A DNA stretch of 64,000 nucleotides from Motiliproteus sp041586735 (GTDB taxonomy: Bacteria; Pseudomonadota; Gammaproteobacteria; Pseudomonadales; Balneatricaceae), in NCBI GenBank assembly GCA_041586735.1, contig JBFGZQ010000011.1, positions 1-64,000 on the forward strand, written 5' to 3'. Positions 16,781 through 26,037 of the stretch are shown one piece after another; position 1 is the first letter of the stretch, and every line of letters begins with the position of its first letter. Below the pieces are notes generated by a model. The model was not told where the DNA came from, made no database searches, and worked only from the letters and a program-made list of their open reading frames with translations. Both the position numbers and the translations under genes were made by a program.

Positions 16781-17560
16781 ATGGATCTTAAACTTCAGGG
16801 CCGCTGGGCCATTGTCTGTGCCGCCTCCAAGGGCTTGGGACGTGCCTGCGCGCTGTCGCTGGCCGAGGAGGGGGTCAATCTGGTGATCAATGCCCGCAGT
16901 AACGAGGCGTTGCAGCACAGTGCCGAGGCGATTCGCGAGCAAACGGGCGTTGAGGTGATCGCGGTCGCCGCCGATATCACCACCGACGCCGGTCGCGCGC
17001 AGGTGTTAGCGGCCTGTCCGAATCCTGATATTCTGGTCACCAACGCCGGCGGCCCGCCACCGGGTGACTTCCGCGATTGGGACGAAGCGGCCTGGCACGC
17101 GGCCCTGAACGCCAATATGCTTACCCCGATCATGCTGATCAAGGCGGTGGTTGATGGCATGATGGCGCGGGGCTTTGGTCGCATCATTAATATCACCTCG
17201 GCAGCGGTCAAGGCGCCTATCCCGATCCTCGGGCTATCCAATGGTGCGCGTAGCGGGCTGACCGGCTTCGTGGCGGGACTGGCGCGCGAAACCGTGGCCC
17301 ATAACGTCACCATCAACGCGCTACTTCCGGGGCCCTTCGATACCGATCGACTGAAAGTTGTTACCGAAGGCGAGGCCAAACGTCTAGGCGTTTCAGTTGA
17401 GGAGGTTCGCAGCCGGCGCATGCAGGCCAATCCTGCCCAGCGCTTCGGTGATCCGCAGGAGTTTGGCGCCGCCTGTGTCTTCCTGTGTGGCGCGCAAGCC
17501 GGTTTTATCACCGGCCAGAATCTGCTATTGGACGGTGGCGCCTACCCCGGTACTTTTTAG
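16781..17560 (+). CDS. SDR-family oxidoreductase with degenerate active site
   Basis: A 259-residue Rossmann-fold protein of the short-chain dehydrogenase superfamily, FabG-like in length and overall pattern (TNAGGPPPGDF, INITSAAVKAP, C-terminal GQNLLLDGG). The catalytic tetrad is altered. The Ser is present, but where YxxxK should lie the sequence is SNGAR, giving Ser for Tyr and Arg for Lys. The glycine motif is CAASKGLG instead of TGxxxGxG. A subgroup of bacterial SDR-like proteins lacking the standard tetrad is known; its reaction is not established. It is probably cotranscribed with lhgO. Its role may be a non-classical reductase or a binding function; I do not assign one. Confidence 0.85.
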   Translation: MDLKLQGRWAIVCAASKGLGRACALSLAEEGVNLVINARSNEALQHSAEAIREQTGVEVIAVAADITTDAGRAQVLAACPNPDILVTNAGGPPPGDFRDWDEAAWHAALNANMLTPIMLIKAVVDGMMARGFGRIINITSAAVKAPIPILGLSNGARSGLTGFVAGLARETVAHNVTINALLPGPFDTDRLKVVTEGEAKRLGVSVEEVRSRRMQANPAQRFGDPQEFGAACVFLCGAQAGFITGQNLLLDGGAYPGTF

Positions 17561-17643
17561 TTAGAGGGTTAGAGTCATCTATGCGCTTGAGTAGTGAATT
17601 GTCGAGCTGCTAAGGTAGCTGAAATTTTATTAGGGATCGATCG

Positions 17644-18489
17644 GTGACGGAACCGCAACAGATTGTTATTCAAACGCCTTGGCATCACATTGCGGCCAAG
17701 GCCTGGGGGCCAGAGACGGGGGCTAAGGTGTTGGCGGTTCATGGCTGGCTGGATAATGCGGCCAGCTTTGATCTGCTCGCGCCGCTGCTACCTGAACTGC
17801 GTCTGGTGGCCATCGATCTGCCCGGCCATGGTCTATCCTCGCACCGTATGCCTGGCCTGGCTTACCATTTTGTCGATTACGTTGCCGATGTGATCGCGGC
17901 TGCCGACGGCTTGGGCTGGCAGCGGTTCTCGTTTATCTCCCATTCACTGGGTGCCGGCATCTCCAGCTTTGTTAGCGCGGTGCAGCCTGAACGAATCGAG
18001 CGGTTGGTGATGATTGACGGCTTGGGCCCCTATTCCGCTGATCCTGCCAAGGCGCCCGAACAACTGGCCCGCTCGATTAGGCAGATGCGCGGGCTGTCCG
18101 ACAAACGCGCGCCGCTTTATCCGGACCTGCAGACGATGATAGAGGCGCGGGTGCGGGTCGGTGATCTGGGTCATGCGTCGGCACGGCGTCTGGTCGAGCG
18201 TAACAGCCAGGCCTGTGAACAGGGGATGCGTTGGACCACCGACCCACGATTAACCCTGACCTCTCCGGTGTATCTGACTGAAGAGCAGGTGCTGGCTCAC
18301 CTGCGCGCCATCCAAGCCCCCGCTCTGCTGATCAATGCCGATCAGGGCACGATCAGTCGACGACAGGGCATTGAGCAGCGTTATGCCGCGGTGGCGAATT
18401 TGCAGGTTAAGACCCTGCCGGGTGGGCATCATCTGCATATGGAGACGCCTGAACCGGTGGCCGAGGAGATTAGGGCCTTTTGGGGCTAA
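17644..18489 (+). CDS. Alpha/beta-fold hydrolase
   Basis: A 281-residue alpha/beta hydrolase with a GTG start at 17644. The oxyanion HGWLDNA is near 33-39, the nucleophile elbow ISHSLGAG has S101, a candidate acid is in LLINADQG, and the catalytic His is in PGGHHLHME near the C-terminus. The pattern fits small esterases or thioesterases; substrate unknown. It follows the SDR gene by 83 nt on the same strand and may be the last gene of the TAXI-lhgO operon, though a separate promoter is possible. It converges on the small gene at 18490-18699, with adjoining ends. Confidence 0.82.
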   Translation: MTEPQQIVIQTPWHHIAAKAWGPETGAKVLAVHGWLDNAASFDLLAPLLPELRLVAIDLPGHGLSSHRMPGLAYHFVDYVADVIAAADGLGWQRFSFISHSLGAGISSFVSAVQPERIERLVMIDGLGPYSADPAKAPEQLARSIRQMRGLSDKRAPLYPDLQTMIEARVRVGDLGHASARRLVERNSQACEQGMRWTTDPRLTLTSPVYLTEEQVLAHLRAIQAPALLINADQGTISRRQGIEQRYAAVANLQVKTLPGGHHLHMETPEPVAEEIRAFWG

Positions 18490-18699
18490 TCAGTTTTTCT
18501 GGAACATGATGCAACCAAATTCATGACGGGTCTGAAAGCGGGTCAGGTCATCATCCAACCGAGCTAACGCCATTTTAGGGTTGCCTTTGGTCTGTTCAAT
18601 AAGTCCGCAAAGACCGTAACCATCTTGTTCATCCTGCGTTTGCAGATCCGCGATGGCTTGATACTGCCAATAGCTACAATCACTACAGTTTCCCAGCAT
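18490..18699 (-). CDS. Small cysteine-containing protein of unknown function
   Basis: A 69-residue protein not assigned to a family by eye. It starts MLGNCSDCSYWQYQAIADL. C5 and C8 form a CxxC, and further cysteines lie near 31 and 62, which could make a small zinc or iron site. The middle is acidic and polar, with no signal peptide or membrane segment. A strong ribosome binding site (GAAGGAG, five bases before the ATG) and the clean fit between two genes argue that it is real. It converges with the alpha/beta hydrolase gene with no gap, so the transcripts must overlap. Confidence 0.7.
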   Translation of the reverse strand: MLGNCSDCSYWQYQAIADLQTQDEQDGYGLCGLIEQTKGNPKMALARLDDDLTRFQTRHEFGCIMFQKN

Positions 18700-18808
18700 G
18701 TCGTCACTCCTTCATAGGTAAATAGGTACTTTTATTCTACACTGAGACTCTGATCGGGGTGCATTGGTGGGTGCCGCGTCCAGCCCGGGTTTCTCACAGG
18801 AGCAGCAT

Positions 18809-21800
18809 ATGGCTTTACCAGGATGGCGTAGTCCAACCGAGCAGCTGGCATCAACTGTCGATCCATCGATCTACCTTGGACGCGGGGCGCAACTGCTGGC
18901 GCTGGCGCTATTACTGCTATCGCTGTCAGTTGCGCATCTAAGCCTTGCCGCGCTGACCCCGTCCAGCACCCTGGTCACGGAAACCGCGGAGCAGGTGGGT
19001 GAACTGCGGGATGCGGCCAAGCAGGAGCTCACCCAGATTCCCGATGACGCCACAGCGAATACCGCAGAGCGTCAGCTCAAGGGCACCCTGAAACGGCGCC
19101 TGCTGCTGCTGGATGAGCTGCTGACCCAAATTGAGGTTCGCGATCAGCTCAACCAGCAGCACCAGGCGCTGCCCGCCAGCTTGCGCCAGACTCGAGAGCA
19201 GCTGGAAGCGTTCAACGACGCCGCCCCAGCTGCCCGCACGGCAGCGCCACCGAGCAGTAGCGGTTATGAGGCGCTAGAAGCGATCCTCCACCAGGCGCGC
19301 AACGATTTAAGTCAACTGCTGGGCCAGCAATCGGCGCAGCGCCTACTTGAAGATAATCACTCAATGCGTGCCGCGGTCGTGCAGGAGCGGATCGACGCGG
19401 CGCTGCAGCGCGCCGAGATGCTCGCCAAGACCGCCTCGCCACCCAGCGCCGAGGCCGATCGACGTATCGCAGAGATGCAGGCCGACAACGCCCTCCTCGA
19501 TAGACAGATCGCCGAATACTGGTTAACCCTGTACAAAGAGGAGCTCGCTTGGATTCGCGATAGCGAACCCCTGCAACGGCTGCAGCTGACGCTGGCAGAG
19601 AATCAGGTTAACGATCTGCAACAGCAGTTAGAAAAATACAATCTGTTGCTGCAGAAGGTGCTAGCCGAAGAAGCTCAATTGGCAGATAGCTCTTTGCAAC
19701 AGAAAGAGCGGGCCGCCCTGGCGGCCTCTTCACCTCAGGAGCGCTTCATCGCGCACTGGGAATCGCAGATTGGCCGCGCGCAAAAAAATTATCGTGACCT
19801 GCAAAGCCAATTAATTAATTTGAAAAAAGATGAATCCGAGCAGGACAAGCGTCTGGCAACAGAAAAAGATGAGCTGGTGGCGATTCGTGAACTGATCATC
19901 AAATCAGATATTGCCGGGGTGACCGCCGAGCGGATTAAACAGACCTTACAGCAGGTCAAGCAGCGTCGCGTGCTGCTGACCCGAGCGCTGCGCAGTGCCA
20001 GTCTCACCGCCCTATCAGAGTATCGCAGCCAACGATTCACTGTAGAGGATCAGTTGCTGGGGCTGACAGAGCGGTTTGAGCAAGCGCGCGAAGAGGTCGG
20101 CGCTGCCCTCGATGAGCAACATAAAAACGCCTTTATGACGGCCTCGGCGCCCTTGCTGGCCGCTTATCGTAACGCCCTGCGCGATGAAAAAGCGGTGCTC
20201 AGCGAGATCATCAGTCTGGGACAGAGCCTGCAATCTCTGGCTGAGAAGCGTATGGAAACGCTCAATGAGCTGGAGCGTTTTATCCGCAGTCGCGCCTTCT
20301 GGATCAAAGACACCAGCGCGTTGGGGCCTGAAACGATCCAAACGCTGCCCAGTGAGCTAAACCGAACCTTTTTATGGCTCACCAACCTCACCTCCGCAGA
20401 GATTCGCAGCCGACTGACCGACCTGTTGACCCGTCCTGCCAGTCTGATCTCTGCTCTGTTGCTGTTCCCGATATTGCCACTGGGGCTGTACGCGGCACGT
20501 AACCGGATCCGCACGACCACCCGCCGCATCAATGACCGGGTGCTGGCGGAGGGTAAACTCCTGTATCTGGGAGGCTTGGTGATCCTGACCGGCCTGTTGA
20601 GTGCTGCCGTATTGCCGATCTATTTCTACATCCTCGCCCAGCTACTCAGTACCGCGCAGCTGCCAGCCAACATCGGCGCGGTGGGCTCGCGGCTGTTCGA
20701 GCATATCGCCCTGTTTCTGTTTCTGTGGTTTTTCAGCCGCTCTTGCTTCGCTCAGCGTAGCATCGCCGAGGTGCAGTTTGACCTGCCACGCCGGGCAGCC
20801 AACTCCTTCTATGCCGCAATCCGCTGGGTGCTATTCGGTTATCTGTTGTTTCTAATACCCCGGGAGCTGTTTCTACATCTGCCCTTTGAGTTCGAAGCTC
20901 TGCCCCGGCTGCTGTATACGCTGTTCCTGGTCAGTGCCATTCTGGGGGTCATCCGCCTGGTTCGGCTGCGCTCCTCCTTTGTTCAGCATCAGCTGAGCGC
21001 GCTGGGGGTTGAATTCTTTACCCGGCACTGGCGCTCTGCGGCGATGCTGATCCAGGTGCTCGCGGTGACCGCGCTGTTTCTGGACGTGGCAGGACATCGC
21101 TATGCCTCGGCATCCATCACCCTCAGCCTAGGCGGATCGCTGGCGATACTGCTGATGTTGCCACCGCTTTACCGAAAACTGATGGCGGCCATGAAGCATG
21201 GCTTGAACCTCCACAGCCAGCTGACCTCGGCATCAACCAATGCCTTTAGTACTGACCTACCTCAGACGCAGGTCTCGCCGCTCATCACCGATGAAGCCCC
21301 AGCCACCGACACTGCGACGACCACTGACAGCGATAAAATAGACAGCGATAAAACCGGACTGCAGCATGTGCTGCGCCTGTTGTTTATCCTGATCGGCGCC
21401 ATTTTACTGCTCGACCAATGGGGGCTGGATGAGCAGGCGTTACGGACACTCAACGAGGTGCATCTGTATACCGTGCGCATCACCGGCGCCGAATCCGAGT
21501 TTGTCACCGCCGCGGATCTGCTGCGCTGCGTGGTCTTTCTGGTGGCGACCTTCTGGATTCTGCGGGTACTCCCCGGGCTCTATGGGGTCGCCATCTACCC
21601 CCGTTTTAACCTGGATGAGGGGCTCAAATATGCCATACTGACCATCTCCCGTTATACCATCTTTGTGCTGGGGGTGTTTTTTGGTCTGGCCGAACTGCAT
21701 CTGGACCTGGGCAGACTGAGCTGGATGATGGCCGCTATAGGTGTGGGCCTAGGCTTTGGTTTACAGGAGATTGTCTCCAACTTCGTCAGCGGCCTGATCC

Positions 21801-22327
21801 TGCTGATCGAGCGTCCTATTCGCCCCGGTGACACGGTGACCGTTGATACGCTGACGGGCAAGGTGGAGCGGATCAATATCCGTGCCACCACGATTGTTAA
21901 CTTTGACCGCCAGGAGGTGTTGGTTCCCAACCGCACCCTGATTACCCGGGAGGTCACCAACTGGACCCGAAGTGATACCGTCAACCGCCTGGTCATCCCT
22001 ATCGGTGTCGCCTATGGCAGCGATATCGACCGGGTCGCAGAGCTGCTGATGGCGATCGCCACCGACCAACCGGAGATCCTCAAGGATCCAGCCCCCTCCG
22101 TGGTCTTTATGCAGCATGGCGAGAGCTCTTTGGACTTCAACCTGCGGGTATTTGTGCCCTCGCCGGCGGAGATCATGCTGATACGCGACCGTATCAATCG
22201 CTTAATTAATAAGGCGTTTACGGCGGAGAATATCGAGATTCCCTTCCCGCAGCGTGACCTGCACATCCGCTCCAGCGACCTGAGCCTGCTAAGAGAGCAG
22301 CTAGCGAACGAGGTTAAACCCGGCTAA
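18809..22327 (+). CDS. mscK: Large MscS-family mechanosensitive channel (MscK/KefA-like)
   Basis: About 1,172 residues. An N-terminal signal-like hydrophobic segment (about 18-40) is followed by a long periplasmic coiled-coil region (to about 530) and a cluster of membrane helices. The MscS pore and beta domain are at the C-terminus: IGVGLGFGLQEIVSNFVSGL, then ERPIRPGDTVTV and RATTIVNFDRQEVLVPN. It should open under membrane tension to release solutes in hypo-osmotic shock. The length and layout fit MscK or its paralogue MscM. I chose the ATG at 18809 because AGGAG precedes it by six bases; an upstream GTG at 18764 lacks such support. Confidence 0.85.
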   Translation: MALPGWRSPTEQLASTVDPSIYLGRGAQLLALALLLLSLSVAHLSLAALTPSSTLVTETAEQVGELRDAAKQELTQIPDDATANTAERQLKGTLKRRLLLLDELLTQIEVRDQLNQQHQALPASLRQTREQLEAFNDAAPAARTAAPPSSSGYEALEAILHQARNDLSQLLGQQSAQRLLEDNHSMRAAVVQERIDAALQRAEMLAKTASPPSAEADRRIAEMQADNALLDRQIAEYWLTLYKEELAWIRDSEPLQRLQLTLAENQVNDLQQQLEKYNLLLQKVLAEEAQLADSSLQQKERAALAASSPQERFIAHWESQIGRAQKNYRDLQSQLINLKKDESEQDKRLATEKDELVAIRELIIKSDIAGVTAERIKQTLQQVKQRRVLLTRALRSASLTALSEYRSQRFTVEDQLLGLTERFEQAREEVGAALDEQHKNAFMTASAPLLAAYRNALRDEKAVLSEIISLGQSLQSLAEKRMETLNELERFIRSRAFWIKDTSALGPETIQTLPSELNRTFLWLTNLTSAEIRSRLTDLLTRPASLISALLLFPILPLGLYAARNRIRTTTRRINDRVLAEGKLLYLGGLVILTGLLSAAVLPIYFYILAQLLSTAQLPANIGAVGSRLFEHIALFLFLWFFSRSCFAQRSIAEVQFDLPRRAANSFYAAIRWVLFGYLLFLIPRELFLHLPFEFEALPRLLYTLFLVSAILGVIRLVRLRSSFVQHQLSALGVEFFTRHWRSAAMLIQVLAVTALFLDVAGHRYASASITLSLGGSLAILLMLPPLYRKLMAAMKHGLNLHSQLTSASTNAFSTDLPQTQVSPLITDEAPATDTATTTDSDKIDSDKTGLQHVLRLLFILIGAILLLDQWGLDEQALRTLNEVHLYTVRITGAESEFVTAADLLRCVVFLVATFWILRVLPGLYGVAIYPRFNLDEGLKYAILTISRYTIFVLGVFFGLAELHLDLGRLSWMMAAIGVGLGFGLQEIVSNFVSGLILLIERPIRPGDTVTVDTLTGKVERINIRATTIVNFDRQEVLVPNRTLITREVTNWTRSDTVNRLVIPIGVAYGSDIDRVAELLMAIATDQPEILKDPAPSVVFMQHGESSLDFNLRVFVPSPAEIMLIRDRINRLINKAFTAENIEIPFPQRDLHIRSSDLSLLREQLANEVKPG

Positions 22328-22450
22328 TGATCGACCTCCTCTCCCGCCCTCTGTTTACAGGCTGTCAGGGGTTCAGTGGCGCGCGCACTTACCTCGGCGT
22401 GCTCGGGTCGCTATAATCACCGCCTGTTGTTTAATGTGACCGAGAGTTTC

Positions 22451-25400
22451 ATGTCTGATTGTCAATTCGTTCACCTGCGTGTCCACTCTGAATTTTCGGT
22501 TGTCGATGGCCTGGTACGGGTCAAGGCGCTGGCGGCTGAAGCCGCTAAGCAACGGATGCCGGCGGTGGCACTGACCGATCAAACCAATTTCTATGCGCTG
22601 ATAAAATTTTATCAGGCGGCTATCGGCGCGGGGGTGAAGCCGATCTGCGGTGCCGATCTGTGGGTCGAGAACCGTGATGATCCCAAGGCTGCTCCCTGGC
22701 GAATGACGCTGCTGGTCAAGGATCGGGTCGGGTATCGCAATTTGACCGAGTTGTTGGCGATGGCTTATCAGCAGGGCCAGACCATTATTGCCGAGAAGGC
22801 CTTAGTGAAGGCGGAGTGGATCCGTCAGAAGGCGCAGGGGTTGATTGCGTTATCGGGGGCCAAGGAGGGTGAGATCGGTGTGGCGTTGCTCAGTGAGCGT
22901 CCGCACGAGGGTGGCGAGCGGCTAGCGGAGTGGATGGCGGTGTTTCCGGGGTCGTTTTATCTGGAGCTGCAACGTACCGGGCGACCTAAGGATGAGGAGT
23001 GTCTGCATGCCAGTGTGCGGCTGGCCAGCGAGGCCGGCTGTCCGGTGGTGGCGACCAACGAGGTGATGTTCCTGCGCCCCGAAGAGTTTGATGCCCACGA
23101 GGCGCGGGTCTGTATCAACCAGGGGCGGGTGCTGGCCGATACTCGCCGGCCGCGCAGTTACAGCGCGCAGCAATATTTCCGTAGCAGTGAGGAGATGTGC
23201 GCGCTGTTTGCCGATATCCCCTCGGCGTTGGCCAATACCCTGGAGATCGCCAAACGCTGCAATATCGAGATCGAACTGGGTAAGTATTACCTGCCCAACT
23301 ACCCGATCCCGGACGGCATGACCATGGATGAGTTCTTCATCGATGTCTCTAAGCGGGGCTTGGAGGAGCGCCTCGACAAGATCCTCGACAAGACCGACCC
23401 CGAGTATGCGGCCAAGCGTAAGGTGTATGACGAGCGTATCGATTTTGAGCTGAAGATCATTATCGAGATGGGTTTTCCCGGTTACTTTCTGATCGTGATG
23501 GACTTTATTCAGTGGGGCAAGGATAACGGTGTGCCGGTGGGACCGGGACGCGGCTCGGGTGCCGGCTCCTTGGTGGCCTACTCGCAGAAGATTACCGATC
23601 TGGATCCGATCGAATACGACCTGCTGTTCGAGCGCTTTCTGAATCCGGAACGGGTGTCGATGCCCGACTTTGATATCGACTTCTGCATGGATGGTCGCGA
23701 TCGGGTGATCGATTATGTGGCCGAAACCTACGGTCGTGATGCGGTATCGCAGATCATCACCTTCGGCACTATGGCGGCCAAGGCGGTGGTGCGCGACGTC
23801 GCGCGGGTGCAGGGCAAGGCGTTCGGTCTGGCGGATAAGTTGTCAAAACTGATCCCCTTCGAAGTGGGGATGACGCTGACCAAGGCGGTCAAAGAGGAGC
23901 CGGCGCTGGCCGAGTTTCTAGGGATCAGCGAGGAGGCCCAGGAGATCTGGGATATGGCGGTGCAGCTCGAGGGGGTGACTCGCGGGGTGGGCAAGCATGC
24001 CGGCGGGGTGGTGATCGCGCCGACCCGGCTGACCGATTTTGCGCCGCTGTACTGTGATGAGTTCGGCGGTGGTCTGGTCACCCAGTTTGATAAAAACGAT
24101 GTCGAATACGCAGGGCTAGTGAAGTTCGACTTCTTGGGACTGCGCACCCTGACCATCATCGACTGGGCGCTGAAAACCATCCACGCCCTGCAAGCCAAGA
24201 CCGATGAGCTGCCGCTGGATATCACCCGTATCGATCTGGAAGACCCGCGCGTCTATGAGATGCTCAAACGCGGCGATACCACGGCGGTATTCCAGCTCGA
24301 ATCCAGCGGCATGAAAGATCTGATGAAACGCCTGCTGCCGAGTCGCTTCGAGGATATTATCGCCCTGGTGGCGCTGTTCCGACCCGGACCCTTGCAGTCG
24401 GGGATGGTCGATGACTTTATCAACCGTAAGCACGGTCGCGCCAAACTCTCATTCCCGCATCCTGATTACGAATATATGCCGTTGCAGCCGGTACTGGAGC
24501 CCACCTATGGGGTGGTTCTGTACCAAGAGCAGGTGATGCAGATCGCCCAGGTGATGGCCGGATTCACCCTGGGTGGGGCGGATATGCTGCGCCGCGCCAT
24601 GGGTAAGAAAAAACCCGAGGAGATGGCCAAGGTGCGGGTCGATTTTCTGCAGGGCTGCGAAAAGAACGCTATCGAAGGTGATCTAGCGGGTAACATCTTC
24701 GATCTGGTGGAAAAGTTTGCTGGCTACGGCTTTAACAAATCGCACTCAGCGGCCTATGCGCTGGTGTCCTACCAAACCGCCTGGCTTAAGTACCACTATC
24801 CCGCGCCATTTATGGCAGCGGTGCTATCGTCAGATATGCAAAATACCGACAAGGTGGTGATCTTTGTCGAAGAGTGCCGGACGATGGGGCTGGCGCTGGT
24901 GCTGCCCGATGTTAATTTTGGTGAATATATGTTCACCGTCAATGACGCCGGTGAGATTGTCTACGGTCTTGGGGCGGTGAAGGGGGTCGGTGAAGGGCCG
25001 ATCAATGCCATCGTTACGGCGCGTTCGCAGGGCGGGCCCTTTAGCGATCTGTTTGATTTTTGTGAGCGAGTCGGTGGTGCCAATATCAACAAGCGGGTCC
25101 TCGAGGCACTGCTACGCTGTGGTGCATTGGATACGCTGGGGCCGAACCGCGCGGTGCTGCAGGCGGCGATTCCGGATGCCGCTAAGGCTGCGGATCAGAA
25201 AGCTCGTAACCAGGATAGCGGGGTGTTTGATCTGTTTGGTGATGTCAGCCTGGCGCATGCCGGGGTCGATGATCCCTATGAGCCTTACGGGCGGATCGAA
25301 GAGTGGACCGACAAGCAGCGTCTAGCGGGCGAGAAAGATACCCTGGGGTTGTATGTCAGTGGTCACCCGATCGATGAGTACGAGCAGGAGTTGCGCAAAT

Positions 25401-25951
25401 TTGTGCCTAGTCGCCTGGTCGATCTCAAGCCGGCGCGGGGGGTGCAGCAAAAACTGGCGGGCTTGGTGCTCGATATCCGGCTGATTAAAACCAAGCGCGG
25501 CGATACCCTGGTGGTCGTGACCCTGGATGATCGCAGTGCGCGGCTGGAGGTGGTGCTGTTTGGTGAGCTCTACGATCAGTGTCGGGAGCTGATCGTCAAG
25601 GATCGGGTATTGGTGTTTGAGGGCGAGGTCTCTTTTGATGACTATAAGGATCAGCTGAAGGTGCGCTGCAATCGAGCGATGGATATTGCCGAAGCGCGCC
25701 GCAGTTTCGCTCAGGCATTGCAGATCGAGTTGCGTCCAGGTGCTGCAGATATCGCCAAGCAGCTCGCCAGCTGGCTGCCCCAGCATCGCACTGAGGAGGG
25801 CGTGCCCGTACGGATTCGTTACCAGAGCGAGGCGGCCCAGGCAGACCTGCTGCTCGGGGCGGGTTGGCAGCTGCGGGTCACCGATGAGTTGCTCTGGGAT
25901 CTGCAACGCCGCTACGGAAAGGCGCAGGTGTCGCTGCTCTACGGTGGCTAA
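22451..25951 (+). CDS. dnaE: DNA polymerase III alpha subunit
   Basis: The replicative polymerase catalytic subunit, 1,166 residues, close to the E. coli length. The N-terminal PHP domain starts FVHLRVHSEFSVVDGLVRV. The palm has GRGSGAGSLVAY and the catalytic acidic motif MPDFDIDFCMDGRDRV (near residue 405). The helix-hairpin-helix and OB domains follow to the C-terminus. The ATG at 22451 gives the family N-terminus; an upstream in-frame extension does not match. accA follows 86 nt downstream, as in many gammaproteobacteria. Confidence 0.97.
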   Translation: MSDCQFVHLRVHSEFSVVDGLVRVKALAAEAAKQRMPAVALTDQTNFYALIKFYQAAIGAGVKPICGADLWVENRDDPKAAPWRMTLLVKDRVGYRNLTELLAMAYQQGQTIIAEKALVKAEWIRQKAQGLIALSGAKEGEIGVALLSERPHEGGERLAEWMAVFPGSFYLELQRTGRPKDEECLHASVRLASEAGCPVVATNEVMFLRPEEFDAHEARVCINQGRVLADTRRPRSYSAQQYFRSSEEMCALFADIPSALANTLEIAKRCNIEIELGKYYLPNYPIPDGMTMDEFFIDVSKRGLEERLDKILDKTDPEYAAKRKVYDERIDFELKIIIEMGFPGYFLIVMDFIQWGKDNGVPVGPGRGSGAGSLVAYSQKITDLDPIEYDLLFERFLNPERVSMPDFDIDFCMDGRDRVIDYVAETYGRDAVSQIITFGTMAAKAVVRDVARVQGKAFGLADKLSKLIPFEVGMTLTKAVKEEPALAEFLGISEEAQEIWDMAVQLEGVTRGVGKHAGGVVIAPTRLTDFAPLYCDEFGGGLVTQFDKNDVEYAGLVKFDFLGLRTLTIIDWALKTIHALQAKTDELPLDITRIDLEDPRVYEMLKRGDTTAVFQLESSGMKDLMKRLLPSRFEDIIALVALFRPGPLQSGMVDDFINRKHGRAKLSFPHPDYEYMPLQPVLEPTYGVVLYQEQVMQIAQVMAGFTLGGADMLRRAMGKKKPEEMAKVRVDFLQGCEKNAIEGDLAGNIFDLVEKFAGYGFNKSHSAAYALVSYQTAWLKYHYPAPFMAAVLSSDMQNTDKVVIFVEECRTMGLALVLPDVNFGEYMFTVNDAGEIVYGLGAVKGVGEGPINAIVTARSQGGPFSDLFDFCERVGGANINKRVLEALLRCGALDTLGPNRAVLQAAIPDAAKAADQKARNQDSGVFDLFGDVSLAHAGVDDPYEPYGRIEEWTDKQRLAGEKDTLGLYVSGHPIDEYEQELRKFVPSRLVDLKPARGVQQKLAGLVLDIRLIKTKRGDTLVVVTLDDRSARLEVVLFGELYDQCRELIVKDRVLVFEGEVSFDDYKDQLKVRCNRAMDIAEARRSFAQALQIELRPGAADIAKQLASWLPQHRTEEGVPVRIRYQSEAAQADLLLGAGWQLRVTDELLWDLQRRYGKAQVSLLYGG

Positions 25952-26037
25952 TCCATTAATCGCAAGGTAGAATCACTCTATTTTTTCGCCTCAAATCCAG
26001 CGTCTGGGGTGAGGCTTAGCATCAGAAGCGGACCCTT

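Noticed and set aside
18764..18808. GTG start for the mechanosensitive channel 15 codons upstream
   Set aside because: No ribosome binding site there, while AGGAG precedes the ATG at 18809.
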